Shown here: piece after piece, positions 1 through 8,142 of the stretch | Layout: the number at the start of each line of letters is the position of its first letter | How positions within the stretch are numbered: the first letter of the stretch is position 1 | Assembly: GCF_001613365.1 (NCBI RefSeq) | Contig: NZ_BDCF01000014.1 | Coordinates: 1-64,000 of the forward strand | DNA: 64,000 bases | Reading direction: 5' to 3' | Source: Nocardia xishanensis NBRC 101358 | GTDB lineage: Bacteria > Actinomycetota > Actinomycetes > Mycobacteriales > Mycobacteriaceae | Translations under genes and position numbers: made by a program | The notes under the pieces: generated by a model | The model's input: only the letters and a program-made list of their open reading frames with translations | Databases searched by the model: none | Told to the model about the DNA's origin: nothing

Positions 1-1209
1 GCTCGCGCCCGCTTCGGCGGCGGGCGCGGACGCCGGGGCCGGGGTGATCACGCCGCCGGCGAAGCCGCGTTCGAGACGTTCCAGGCGCTGAAGCGCGGCG
101 GATTCGGTGTCGGAGACGGAGGGCAGCAACATGCGGGCGCAGACGACCTCGAGCAGCAACCGCGGCGCGGTGGCGCCCCGCATCTCGCCGAGACCCTCGT
201 GCAGTAGTTCCGCGTAGCGAGTCAGGGTGGCTGGGCCGATGCGCTGCGCTTGATCGCGCATGCGGTCGAGCACGTCGCCCGGCCCGGAGACCAGGCCCCG
301 GTCGGCCGCGTCGGGCACCGCGCGCAACAGGATCAGATCGCGGAAGCGCTCCAGCAGGTCGACGGCGAAACGGCGCGGGTCGTGACCGGCCTCCATGACG
401 CTGTCCACGGTGCCGAACAGCGCCGCGCCGTCGTCGGCGGCCAGCGCCTCCACCGCATCGTCGATGAGCGCGACGTCGGTGACGCCGAGCAGCGCGACCG
501 CGCGGTTGTAGGTGACACCCTCAGGGCCTGCGCCCGCGAGCAGCTGGTCGAGCACGCTGAGACTGTCGCGCGGGGAACCGCCGCCCGCGCGAATCACCAA
601 CGGGTACACCGCTTCCTCGACCGGAACGTTTTCCTGTTCGCAGATCTTGCCGAGCAGCCCGCGCATCGTCGCGGGCGGCAGCAGCCGGAACGGGTAGTGG
701 TGGGTGCGCGAGCGGATGGTCGGCAGCACCTTGTCCGGCTCGGTGGTCGCGAAGATGAAGATCAGGTGGGCAGGCGGCTCCTCGACGATCTTGAGCAGCG
801 CGTTGAAGCCCGCGGTGGTGACCATGTGCGCCTCGTCGACGATGAAGACGCGGTACCGGGATTCGGCGGGCGCGTAGAAGGCGCGGTCGCGCAGTTCGCG
901 GGTGTCGTCGACGCCGCCGTGGCTCGCGGCGTCGAGTTCGATGACGTCCAGATTGCCCGGTCCGCCCGACCCGAGCGCGACGCAGGACGGACAGACGCCG
1001 CACGGCCGCGATGTCGGGCCCTGCACGCAGTTCAGCGAGCGCGCGAGGATGCGCGCCGACGAAGTCTTGCCGCAGCCCCGCGGACCGGAGAACAGATAGG
1101 CATGACTGATCCGTCCGGTGTCGAGCGCGATGCTCAGCGGGTCGGTGACGTGCTCCTGACCCACCACCTCAGCGAACGTTGCCGGTCGGTACTTCCGGTA
1201 CAGAGCCAC
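1..1209 (-). CDS. dnaX: DNA polymerase III subunit gamma/tau (C-terminus outside window)
   Basis: This is the clamp-loader ATPase that loads the beta clamp and organises the replisome. I read the reverse strand from a GTG at 1209; the protein begins MALYRKYRPATFAEVVGQEH, the usual DnaX opening. A P-loop (GPRGCGKTSS) follows near residue 40, then the zinc module (CGVCPSC), the Walker B IVDEAHM, the arginine-finger region TIRSRTHHYPFR and the sensor-2 motif GGSPRDSLSVLDQ. About 403 residues are visible and the frame is still open at base 1, so the tau-type tail is missing. The C-terminal visible part is becoming Ala/Pro-rich, as is normal at the start of the tau linker. No neighbour is obviously co-transcribed. 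Confidence 0.95.
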   Translation of the reverse strand, partial: MALYRKYRPATFAEVVGQEHVTDPLSIALDTGRISHAYLFSGPRGCGKTSSARILARSLNCVQGPTSRPCGVCPSCVALGSGGPGNLDVIELDAASHGGVDDTRELRDRAFYAPAESRYRVFIVDEAHMVTTAGFNALLKIVEEPPAHLIFIFATTEPDKVLPTIRSRTHHYPFRLLPPATMRGLLGKICEQENVPVEEAVYPLVIRAGGGSPRDSLSVLDQLLAGAGPEGVTYNRAVALLGVTDVALIDDAVEALAADDGAALFGTVDSVMEAGHDPRRFAVDLLERFRDLILLRAVPDAADRGLVSGPGDVLDRMRDQAQRIGPATLTRYAELLHEGLGEMRGATAPRLLLEVVCARMLLPSVSDTESAALQRLERLERGFAGGVITPAPASAPAAEAGAS

Positions 1210-1689
1210 GGCCAGAGGTTACCGGCGACCACCGACAAAGCGGTCGGCGACCGGGGCTAACGCCGCTGGTCCGCCGCCCCGCTCACGAAGGACCGCGAAA
1301 TTGACTTCCCATGTGATGTAGATCACATATTTCCGAGAGACTTCTTCGGCAGCTTGTTTCCTCTCGCAAACCGGCAACACACCGGCAATCGTGCATCAAT
1401 CGGTTATCCAAAACCGGACGAACCAGCCCGTTCGCCGCCCCTGTCAGCGGAAATACCGACTCGCGCCCCGCTTAGCGCGCTTTTTATCGATGTAACGAAC
1501 AAGTCAAGCCGGGTGACAGCTACCCCCGCCGCTGGCTACCGTGACTATTGGCAACTTCGGTAGCCAAACCTTCATCAGGTTGGTGACCCCGGCCGGTCCC
1601 TCATCCCGGCCGGGGCACAACCTGAAGATCTTTCGGCCCCGTGCGACATCGCCGAACTCCCCACCGCGTATATCGGAGGACCGTTCCAC
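1210..1689. other. Intergenic region between divergent dnaX and the unknown gene
   Basis: This 480-base gap separates two divergent genes. It holds a perfect CRP-type palindrome (listed separately) and a purine-rich ribosome-binding site just before the gene at 1690. I see no convincing small gene or RNA in the rest; short open frames here have no ribosome-binding site. Confidence 0.6.
1312..1327. promoter_or_regulatory. CRP/GlxR-type cAMP-receptor operator
   Basis: TGTGATGTAGATCACA matches the TGTGA-N6-TCACA consensus at every defined base. CRP homologues of actinobacteria (Rv3676, GlxR) bind this motif. It sits 103 bases before dnaX and 363 bases before the plus-strand gene. A TTGACT at 1301 and an AT-rich CATATT just after the site could form an overlapping promoter reading toward 1690. 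Which gene it controls is inference. Confidence 0.7.
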
Positions 1690-2514
1690 GTGCTGTCGTG
1701 TGACGACATCGCCGCCGCCTGGCTCTCCAATACCGACTTCGCGGGCGATCGAGCCGCCGTCGGACTGCTCAGCCGGGCCATCAGTCCCCAGGAATTCGCG
1801 CTCAAACGCGATTCGCTGCCGGTGGCCGCGGCCGCCGATCCCGCCACCGCCTCGGCCATTCTGGAGCTGCTCCAACGCGGCCAGGTGCCGACCATGGCCG
1901 CGATCCGCACCCTCACCGCGCAGAACGAGATGCGCCGCGAGGCCGAACGCATCGAACGACTCGGCCGCCGCGCCCAGCGCAGCATCGACGACTTCGGCCG
2001 ACTGCTCGCCGGGCTCGCGCACGAGCACTGGATGACGCACGGTATCGGCCCCACCCGCCGCGACATCCTCACCTCCGAACCGGTGACGGCGCTGCTCGAG
2101 GAACGCATCGGCGTCATCGCGCCCAACGCTGTCAAACACCTGTGGCTGATCGAGCGCGCCCAACGCGCGGGCTGGATCGCGTCCAACGCGAATCCGCAGT
2201 CCCTCTGCGCGGCGAGGCGTTTCCACGCCGCCAAATACGGCAACCGGGTCTCGCTGCGGCCGGTCAACGCGATCGGGACGCTGGTCGCCGGACATCTCGC
2301 CGCGCACCTCGACGAACACGGCCGTCCACCGCGCTGGTCCAGTCTCGCGTACGACCTGCGCGACGACCGCGGACGTCGCGTCTTCCACGACACCGCCGAC
2401 GCGCGGGCACAGCAGCTGTGGCTCACCACCGCCGAGTGGGTCGTCGTCGAGGACGACCTGCCGACCCCCGGCCGCCGCGGCCGGCGCGCCTTGACGCGCA
2501 AGAACCGCGGCTGA
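1690..2514 (+). CDS. Conserved hypothetical protein, possibly DNA-binding
   Basis: A 274-residue soluble protein I cannot assign. It starts at GTG, with GGAGGA nine bases upstream, and codon use is typical of its neighbours. The N-terminal half is helical with a charged stretch rich in Arg and Glu (around residues 75-105, heptad-like). The middle (about 115-160) carries a segment, THGIGPTRRDILTSEP and then helix-like sequence, that could be a winged helix. The C-terminus is strongly basic (PGRRGRRALTRKNRG), which suits nucleic-acid binding. No signal peptide or membrane segment is present. The long upstream region with a CRP-type site suggests individual regulation. The DNA-binding idea is inference only. 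Confidence 0.7.
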   Translation: MLSCDDIAAAWLSNTDFAGDRAAVGLLSRAISPQEFALKRDSLPVAAAADPATASAILELLQRGQVPTMAAIRTLTAQNEMRREAERIERLGRRAQRSIDDFGRLLAGLAHEHWMTHGIGPTRRDILTSEPVTALLEERIGVIAPNAVKHLWLIERAQRAGWIASNANPQSLCAARRFHAAKYGNRVSLRPVNAIGTLVAGHLAAHLDEHGRPPRWSSLAYDLRDDRGRRVFHDTADARAQQLWLTTAEWVVVEDDLPTPGRRGRRALTRKNRG

Positions 2515-2550
2515 GCGATTTCCCGGCCACCGGCCTTCAGCCCTCGACAC

Positions 2551-2591
2551 CCATGAGTTAACGGCGTTACCCTAACCGCGTTAACTCATGG
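2551..2591. promoter_or_regulatory. TetR-type inverted repeat before the MmpL-like gene
   Basis: Two perfect 12-base arms, CCATGAGTTAAC (2551-2562) and its complement (2580-2591), are separated by 17 bases that contain a second, smaller dyad (GTTA...TAAC). The right arm ends just before the ribosome-binding site of the transporter at 2604. The cognate repressor is probably the TetR protein encoded immediately downstream of the transporter; that link is inference. Confidence 0.7.
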
Positions 2592-2603
2592 AGGGGAGCC
2601 GCG

Positions 2604-4853
2604 ATGCTGTATCGGATCGCACAAACGACCACGCGATACCCGCGCGTCATCCTGATCGCCGCGCTGGCCTTGGTTATCGGGTGCGGACTTTTCGGCGCCA
2701 CTGCCGCCGCGCACCTGAAGTCCGGTGGATTCGTCGCGAGCAATGCGGAATCATCGCAGGTCAACCGGATCCTCTCGGAGAATTTCGGCGGCGCATCGCC
2801 CAACTTCGTCCTGCTTGTCAGCGCCGAGGACGGCGTCGACAGCCCCGCCGCCCGCGCCACCGGCCTCCGGCTCGTCGACGCACTGCGCGCCCGCCCCGAC
2901 GTGACCGCCGTGCAGTCCTACTGGACGATCCCGCCGCCGTTCTCGACCGCATTGCGCAGCAACGACGGCGGGTCGAGCGCGCTGATCGCCGCCTTCCTCG
3001 AAGGCGACGAGACCGAGGTGCAGAGAATCGCGGGCGAACTCACCGAGCGGCTCACCGGCTCCACCGACGGCGTGACCGTGCGGCAGGGCGGCATCGCCGC
3101 GATCTATCACGACGTCAACGAGCAAACCACCCGCGACCTTGCCGTCGCCGAGGGCATCGCGGTGCCGCTGTCGATGATCGTGCTCATCCTGGTGTTCGGC
3201 AGCCTGGTCGCGGCGTCGCTGCCGCTGGCCGTCGGTCTCTTCGCGATCGCGGCGACCCTTGCCATCCTGCGGTTGTTCACCTTCGTCACCGACGTGTCCA
3301 TCTACGCGCTGAACATGACGACCGCGCTCGGTCTGGCGTTGGCGATCGACTACAGCCTGTTCATCGTGAGCCGGTACCGGGAGGAACTGGGCAACGGCCT
3401 CGATCCGACGGCGGCCACCATCCGCGCTGTGCAGACCGCAGGGCGCACGGTGCTGTTCTCCGCGCTCACCGTCGCGCTCTCGCTGGCCGCGCTGAGCGTG
3501 TTCAACCTCTATTTCCTGCGGTCCTTCGCCTACGCGGGCGTCGCGGTGGTCGCGGCCGCCGCGGCGGCGGCGATCGTGATCCTGCCCGCCGCGCTGGTGC
3601 TGCTCGGATACCGCGTCAACGCGCTCGATCTGCGCGTCCCGCTGCGGCGGCTGTTCCGCCGCCCGCCCTCCGCGGGCCCGGTGCCGCCGGAGCAGTCCGG
3701 CTGGTACCGGCTGGTCACCGTGGTGATGCGGCACGCGGCGCCGATCGCCGTGGTGATCATCGCGCTGCTGCTCGTCCTAGGCGCGCCGTTCCTGTCGGTG
3801 AAGTTCGGTTACCCGGACGACCGGGTGCTGCCCACCTCCGCGACGAGCAGGCAGGTCGGCGACGAACTGCGCGCGCGCTTCCCGCAGGCCGATCCGGGCG
3901 CGAGCACGACGATCGTGCTGGACGGCTACACCGGCGACGCCGCGGGCGTCGGAGCCTACGCGGCGCGGCTTTCCCAGTTGCCGAACGTGCCTGCCGTGCT
4001 GTCCAGCGCGGGTACGTTCGTGAACGGCGCGCGGGTGGGGGTGGCGCCGCCCGGCATGGCCAACGACACCGGGACCTACCTCACCGTCGTCAGTCACGTC
4101 GACCCCTTCTCTCCCGAAGGCGAACGTCAGCTGCGCGCGATCGAGGAGGTGACCGCCCCGGCGCCCGCGCTGTATGGCGGCGCGGCCGCGGTCAACGCGG
4201 ATTCGCTTGCGGCGCTGAACGATCGACTGCCGTTGGCGGCCACGTTGATCGTGCTGGCCACCTTGGTGGTGCTGTTCCTGTTCACGGGCAGCGTCGTGCT
4301 GCCGATCAAGGCGCTGGCGCTCAACACCCTCTCGCTCGCGGCCGCCTTCGGCGCGATGGTGTGGGTGTTCCAGGAGGGCCACCTGTCCAACCTGCTCGGT
4401 TTCACCGCCGTCGGTTACATGGTGCCGACCATGCCGATCCTGATGTTCTGCCTTGCCTTCGGCTTGTCCATGGACTACGAGGTGTTCCTGCTCTCGCGGA
4501 TCCGCGAGGAGTGGCTGCGCACCCACGACAACACCCGCGCCGTCGCCATCGGCGTCGCCCGCACCGGCCGGATCTTCACCGCCGCCGCGGTGCTGATGGC
4601 TATCGTGTTGGGCGCGATGATCACCTCGAACGTTTCGTTCATGCAGCTGATGGGTCTCGGCCTGACCCTGACCGTGCTGGTCGACGCGACGATCATCCGC
4701 GCCCTGCTCGCGCCGGCGCTGATGCGCCTGCTCGGGACGGCCAACTGGTGGGCGCCGAAACCCCTTGCCCGGCTGCATGATCGGATCGGCCTGGCCGAGG
4801 ACGTCGACCAGCGCGCCATCGCACCGGAACCGGAGCACGCGGGACGCACATGA
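2604..4853 (+). CDS. MMPL/RND family transporter
   Basis: A 749-residue inner-membrane transporter of the MmpL-like branch of the RND superfamily, which uses proton motive force to export lipids or drugs. Two homologous halves are visible. Each begins with a transmembrane helix followed by a periplasmic loop and then five membrane helices. The proton-relay Asp-Tyr pairs of the family are in GLALAIDYSLFIVSRYREEL and GLSMDYEVFLLSRIREEW. It starts at ATG 2604 behind a GGAGGGGAG ribosome-binding site. Its stop overlaps the start of the following tetR by four bases (ATGA), so they are one operon with probable autoregulation through the upstream palindrome. The substrate cannot be told; it is clearly diverged from the two MmpL-like genes at 39-44 kb. 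Confidence 0.9.
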   Translation: MLYRIAQTTTRYPRVILIAALALVIGCGLFGATAAAHLKSGGFVASNAESSQVNRILSENFGGASPNFVLLVSAEDGVDSPAARATGLRLVDALRARPDVTAVQSYWTIPPPFSTALRSNDGGSSALIAAFLEGDETEVQRIAGELTERLTGSTDGVTVRQGGIAAIYHDVNEQTTRDLAVAEGIAVPLSMIVLILVFGSLVAASLPLAVGLFAIAATLAILRLFTFVTDVSIYALNMTTALGLALAIDYSLFIVSRYREELGNGLDPTAATIRAVQTAGRTVLFSALTVALSLAALSVFNLYFLRSFAYAGVAVVAAAAAAAIVILPAALVLLGYRVNALDLRVPLRRLFRRPPSAGPVPPEQSGWYRLVTVVMRHAAPIAVVIIALLLVLGAPFLSVKFGYPDDRVLPTSATSRQVGDELRARFPQADPGASTTIVLDGYTGDAAGVGAYAARLSQLPNVPAVLSSAGTFVNGARVGVAPPGMANDTGTYLTVVSHVDPFSPEGERQLRAIEEVTAPAPALYGGAAAVNADSLAALNDRLPLAATLIVLATLVVLFLFTGSVVLPIKALALNTLSLAAAFGAMVWVFQEGHLSNLLGFTAVGYMVPTMPILMFCLAFGLSMDYEVFLLSRIREEWLRTHDNTRAVAIGVARTGRIFTAAAVLMAIVLGAMITSNVSFMQLMGLGLTLTVLVDATIIRALLAPALMRLLGTANWWAPKPLARLHDRIGLAEDVDQRAIAPEPEHAGRT

Positions 4854-5539
4854 CCCTCCACCGTCGACCTCGATCACCGCGCGGCTCAGGCGCCCAACTG
4901 CGTACCGAGATACTCACCGCAACAGCGGAATTGCTCGCGCGCACCGGACGAGCCGACGCGGTGTCGATCCGTGAGGTGAGCAAGCTGGTCGGGGTGAGCG
5001 CACCGTCCATCTACCGGCACTTCGCCGACAAGGACGAGCTGATCGAGGCGGCCGTGGCCAAGGCGTTCGAGGATCTGGCCGAGGCCATGCGCGCGGCCAC
5101 CGACCCCGCGGTGTCGCCGATGACCCGGCTGCGCGACCTGGGACTGGCCTACGTGCGCTTCGCGCTGGAGCACCCGGAGCAGTACCGGCTGGCGACGGGG
5201 CCGACCGAGAGCGGCGGCGCGGTGGACGAGGTGCTCACGAGCGGCGCGTTCCAGCACTTCGCGGCGACGGTGCGCGAATGCATGGCGGAGGGCTCGATCG
5301 CGCCGGGCGACCCGCTGCCGATCGTGCTCGACATGTGGGCCGTCGCGCACGGCATCGCCTCCCTGCTGATCGCCAAACCGCATCTGCCGTGGGGCGATCG
5401 CGAGGAAATGGCGAATCGGGTCATGTGCGCGGCCTGCCTCGGGCACACGGTGTTGAACATGGTCGGCGGCTCACCGAGCCCCGACGAGGTCGACGTCTGG
5501 CTGGACCAAAACCTCCCGCACCGTCGGAAGACATCGTGA
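4850..5539 (+). CDS. TetR family transcriptional regulator
   Basis: A 229-residue one-component repressor. The N-terminal helix-turn-helix is clear: SIREVSKLVGVSAPSIYRHF followed by DKDELIEAA, at about residues 44-70. The C-terminal ligand domain has the WxVAHGIASLLI helix common to actinobacterial TetR proteins. It overlaps the transporter gene upstream by four bases and is therefore translationally coupled to it. The likely target is the dyad at 2551-2591, which would give a simple substrate-induced efflux module. The effector is unknown. Confidence 0.92.
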   Translation: MTLHRRPRSPRGSGAQLRTEILTATAELLARTGRADAVSIREVSKLVGVSAPSIYRHFADKDELIEAAVAKAFEDLAEAMRAATDPAVSPMTRLRDLGLAYVRFALEHPEQYRLATGPTESGGAVDEVLTSGAFQHFAATVRECMAEGSIAPGDPLPIVLDMWAVAHGIASLLIAKPHLPWGDREEMANRVMCAACLGHTVLNMVGGSPSPDEVDVWLDQNLPHRRKTS

Positions 5540-5590
5540 GCGTTCGGTAACTTCTTCGCGACGCACGTCCGTGTAGAAGGAGTTACCCCC

Positions 5591-6892
5591 ATGCCACCGA
5601 CCATCGATCCCGCGGCCACCGCATGGCTGCTCGTCAGCACCGCACTGGTGCTGCTGATGACCCCCGGTCTGGCCATCTTCTACGGCGGCATGGTTCGTTC
5701 CACCGGCGTGCTCAACATGTTGATGATGAGCTTCATCGCCATCCCGCTCGTCACGGTGACCTGGCTGTTGTTCGGCTACAGCCTGGCCTTCGGGCCCGAC
5801 GCGGGCGGCGGACTGATCGGCACGCTCGAGCACGTCGGCCTGGCGGGCATCGACCCGACAACGGTGCGCGGCACGGTGCCGGAACTGCTCTACGCCACCT
5901 TCCAGCTCACCTTCGCCATTCTGACCGCGGCGCTGGTCAGCGGCGCCATCGCCGACCGGGCCAAGTTCTCCGGCTGGATGGTCTTCGTGCCGCTGTGGAC
6001 ACTGGTCGTGTACGTGCCGATCGCGCACTGGGTGTGGGGACCGGACGGCTGGCTGGCCAAGTTCGGCGCGCTGGACTACGCGGGCGGCCTGGTGGTGGAG
6101 ATCGCCTCCGGCTCGTCCGCGCTGGCGCTGGCGCTGGTGCTCGGCCCGCGCATCGGCTTCAAAGTGGACGCGATGCGACCGCACAATCTGCCGTTCGTGC
6201 TGCTCGGCGCGGGTCTGCTTTGGTTCGGCTGGTTCGGCTTCAACGCGGGCTCGGCGCTGAACGCCAATGGTGCGGCCGCGGCCGTGTTCCTGAACACCCT
6301 GGTCGCGGGCTGCCTCGGCATGCTCGGCTGGCTCGCGGTGGAGCGCGTGCGCGACGGGCACCCGACCACCTTCGGCGCCGCGTCCGGCGTCGTCGCCGGC
6401 CTGGTGGCGATCACTCCTTCGTGCGGTTACGTCGACACCATGGGCGCGGTCGTCGTCGGGCTCGCGGCGGGCACGGTGTGTTCCTTCGCGGTCGGCTGGA
6501 AGTTCAAGGCCAATTACGACGACTCCCTCGACGTGGTCGGCGTGCACTTCGTCGGCGGCGTGGTGGGCACGGTGCTGATCGGCTTGCTCGCCAGTCACGT
6601 GATGACCGGCGGCGTGACAGGTCTGCTGTACGGCGGCGGGCTCACCCAGCTCGGCAAGCAGCTGTTGGGCGCGGTGGTGGTCGCGGCATACGCCTTCGGC
6701 GTCTCGTTCGCCCTCGGCAAGGGCATCGACCGGGGCATCGGCTTCCGGATCAGCAAGGAGGACGAGACATCGGGCATCGACTTCGCGCTGCACGCGGAGA
6801 CCGCGTACGCCGAAGGGGTGCACGGGCATTCGCCGCGCGGGCATTTCGGCATCGGCGGCGGGCACGCGCCGCACGATCGGGACGAGGACTGA
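5591..6892 (+). CDS. amtB: Ammonium transporter (Amt family)
   Basis: A 433-residue channel for ammonium uptake with eleven expected membrane helices. The N-terminus TPGLAIFYGGMVR is the family signature of the first helices. Pore histidines are present in YVPIAHWVWG and DVVGVHFVGGVVG. The start at 5591 has AAGGAG nine bases upstream. The cytosolic tail is unusual: about the last 35 residues are rich in His, Gly and Asp (HGHSPRGHFGIGGGHAPHD). It lies 51 bases after the tetR gene. No glnK or glnD follows, unlike the common amtB-glnK-glnD operon, so this may be a secondary copy; that is inference. Confidence 0.93.
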   Translation: MPPTIDPAATAWLLVSTALVLLMTPGLAIFYGGMVRSTGVLNMLMMSFIAIPLVTVTWLLFGYSLAFGPDAGGGLIGTLEHVGLAGIDPTTVRGTVPELLYATFQLTFAILTAALVSGAIADRAKFSGWMVFVPLWTLVVYVPIAHWVWGPDGWLAKFGALDYAGGLVVEIASGSSALALALVLGPRIGFKVDAMRPHNLPFVLLGAGLLWFGWFGFNAGSALNANGAAAAVFLNTLVAGCLGMLGWLAVERVRDGHPTTFGAASGVVAGLVAITPSCGYVDTMGAVVVGLAAGTVCSFAVGWKFKANYDDSLDVVGVHFVGGVVGTVLIGLLASHVMTGGVTGLLYGGGLTQLGKQLLGAVVVAAYAFGVSFALGKGIDRGIGFRISKEDETSGIDFALHAETAYAEGVHGHSPRGHFGIGGGHAPHDRDED

Positions 6893-6904
6893 CCCTACCG
6901 GCTA

Positions 6905-6929
6905 TCCGGCCCGGCGCAGTCGGGCCGGA
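6905..6929. terminator. Hairpin between convergent genes
   Basis: Nine-base perfect stem (TCCGGCCCG and complement) with a seven-base loop in the 52-base gap between the convergent amtB and metallopeptidase genes. There is no long T-run, so it would be a weak or Rho-assisted bidirectional terminator. Confidence 0.5.
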
Positions 6930-6944
6930 CCTCGTTGTAACAGC

Positions 6945-8141
6945 TCAGGACACCGCATCGGCCGAGGCGACCCAGGAATTGCACTTCTGGACCCGGTTGT
7001 TCCGATAGCCGTGCTCGTACCAGGCGCCGTAGTTCTGCTTCGACCCGTGGTCGCGGGAGTCACCGGGGTTGTCGCCGCGGGTGTAGTTGTCCCGGACCGT
7101 GTTCTCGCCCTGCGCCCCGGAGACCGAGCCGACATAGGCGGACGAGCCGATGAACATTCCGCCGAAGCACTGCGCGCCCAGCTCCATGCGGCGCGACAAC
7201 TCGAGGCCGCGCGCGCTGCGCGGCCCCGCGTTGTACCGCTCTTCGTGCGTTCGCTTCGAGATACCGGTGATCGCCTGCACGTGGTGGCCGTACTCGTGCG
7301 CGAACACCGTCAGGTAGATGACCCAGTTGTCGCCGTACAAGTTGGTCTGGATCTTGTCGAGCGGCATATAGATGGTGTTGTTCATCGAGCAGTAGAACGC
7401 CGCGTAGTTGCCGCCCGAGCTGGTGCACGGCGAGATCGCGTCGACGCCGCGAGCGGGGACGCTGATGTTCGGCGGCGAGAACGGCAGATTCTCGTAATCG
7501 AGCAGCGCTTTCCACATCTGACCGAGGCAGGTGGAGGCCGACTGGAAGAAAGCCTGGGCCGCGGCCACATTCGGCGCCCAGCGCGAGAACGTGCACTGGA
7601 TGTTGTTCAGTCCCGTCTCCGCGTGCGTGAACAGCGGATGATCGCCGAGCTTCGCGACCGGTTGCGGCCCCGCGGGTCTGGTCGGAGCGGCCGAGGTGGT
7701 GCGGACCGGACTGCTCGCCGCGGTGGTCGGACGGGCCGACGCCGTGGCCGACGTGGTCGTCGCCGCTGACGACGAAGGGATCGTCGGCGTATAGGTGTAG
7801 CTCGGTGTGTACGCGGTTGTCCTGCGGTTGTTCTCGTTTTCGCTGCTCGCCACCGCGACCGCCGCGGCGACCAGCGCGCCGACCATCAGGAAGATTCCCA
7901 GCACACCCAGCACCGCTCCCGCTCCGCCGCCGCGCCGAGGCGGCGGATAGGGACGCCCGTAACCCGGTGGGCCGTAAGGCGGAACGGCATAGCCCGGCGG
8001 CGGCCCGTAAGGAGCGGGCGCGTGCCCTGGGTACGGGTAGCCCGGGTGCGGATATCCGGGCGGTGGCGCGTAACCCGGCGGCGGGCCGTACGGTGGCGGA
8101 TAGTGCGGCTGGTGTCCGTAACCGTAAGGCGGCGTCGTCAT
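6945..8141 (-). CDS. Membrane-anchored neutral zinc metallopeptidase (copy 2)
   Basis: A 398-residue protein of the putative neutral zinc metallopeptidase family (YpfJ-like). The first 75 residues are a cytosolic Pro/Gly/Tyr repeat region (PPPGYAPPPGYPHPGYP). One membrane helix (about 83-106) follows, then a Ser/Thr-rich linker and the external catalytic domain. The zinc motif is HEYGHH in VFAHEYGHHVQAITG, and a downstream Glu in RRMELGAQCFGGMFIG is the expected third ligand. It begins one base after the stop of a close paralogue upstream, so the two are co-transcribed and probably translationally coupled. The catalytic domains of the two are strongly alike, pointing to tandem duplication. 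Substrate unknown. Confidence 0.88.
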   Translation of the reverse strand: MTTPPYGYGHQPHYPPPYGPPPGYAPPPGYPHPGYPYPGHAPAPYGPPPGYAVPPYGPPGYGRPYPPPRRGGGAGAVLGVLGIFLMVGALVAAAVAVASSENENNRRTTAYTPSYTYTPTIPSSSAATTTSATASARPTTAASSPVRTTSAAPTRPAGPQPVAKLGDHPLFTHAETGLNNIQCTFSRWAPNVAAAQAFFQSASTCLGQMWKALLDYENLPFSPPNISVPARGVDAISPCTSSGGNYAAFYCSMNNTIYMPLDKIQTNLYGDNWVIYLTVFAHEYGHHVQAITGISKRTHEERYNAGPRSARGLELSRRMELGAQCFGGMFIGSSAYVGSVSGAQGENTVRDNYTRGDNPGDSRDHGSKQNYGAWYEHGYRNNRVQKCNSWVASADAVS

Positions 8142-8142
8142 C

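Noticed and set aside
2588..4780. Long plus-strand frame inside the RND transporter gene
   Set aside because: It is an Arg/Pro-rich shadow of the real transporter frame, common in very GC-rich DNA; the real frame has helices and family motifs.
5540..5590. GlnR box upstream of amtB
   Set aside because: GTAAC-TTCTTC-GCGAC matches only part of the GlnR consensus, so it is too weak to annotate.
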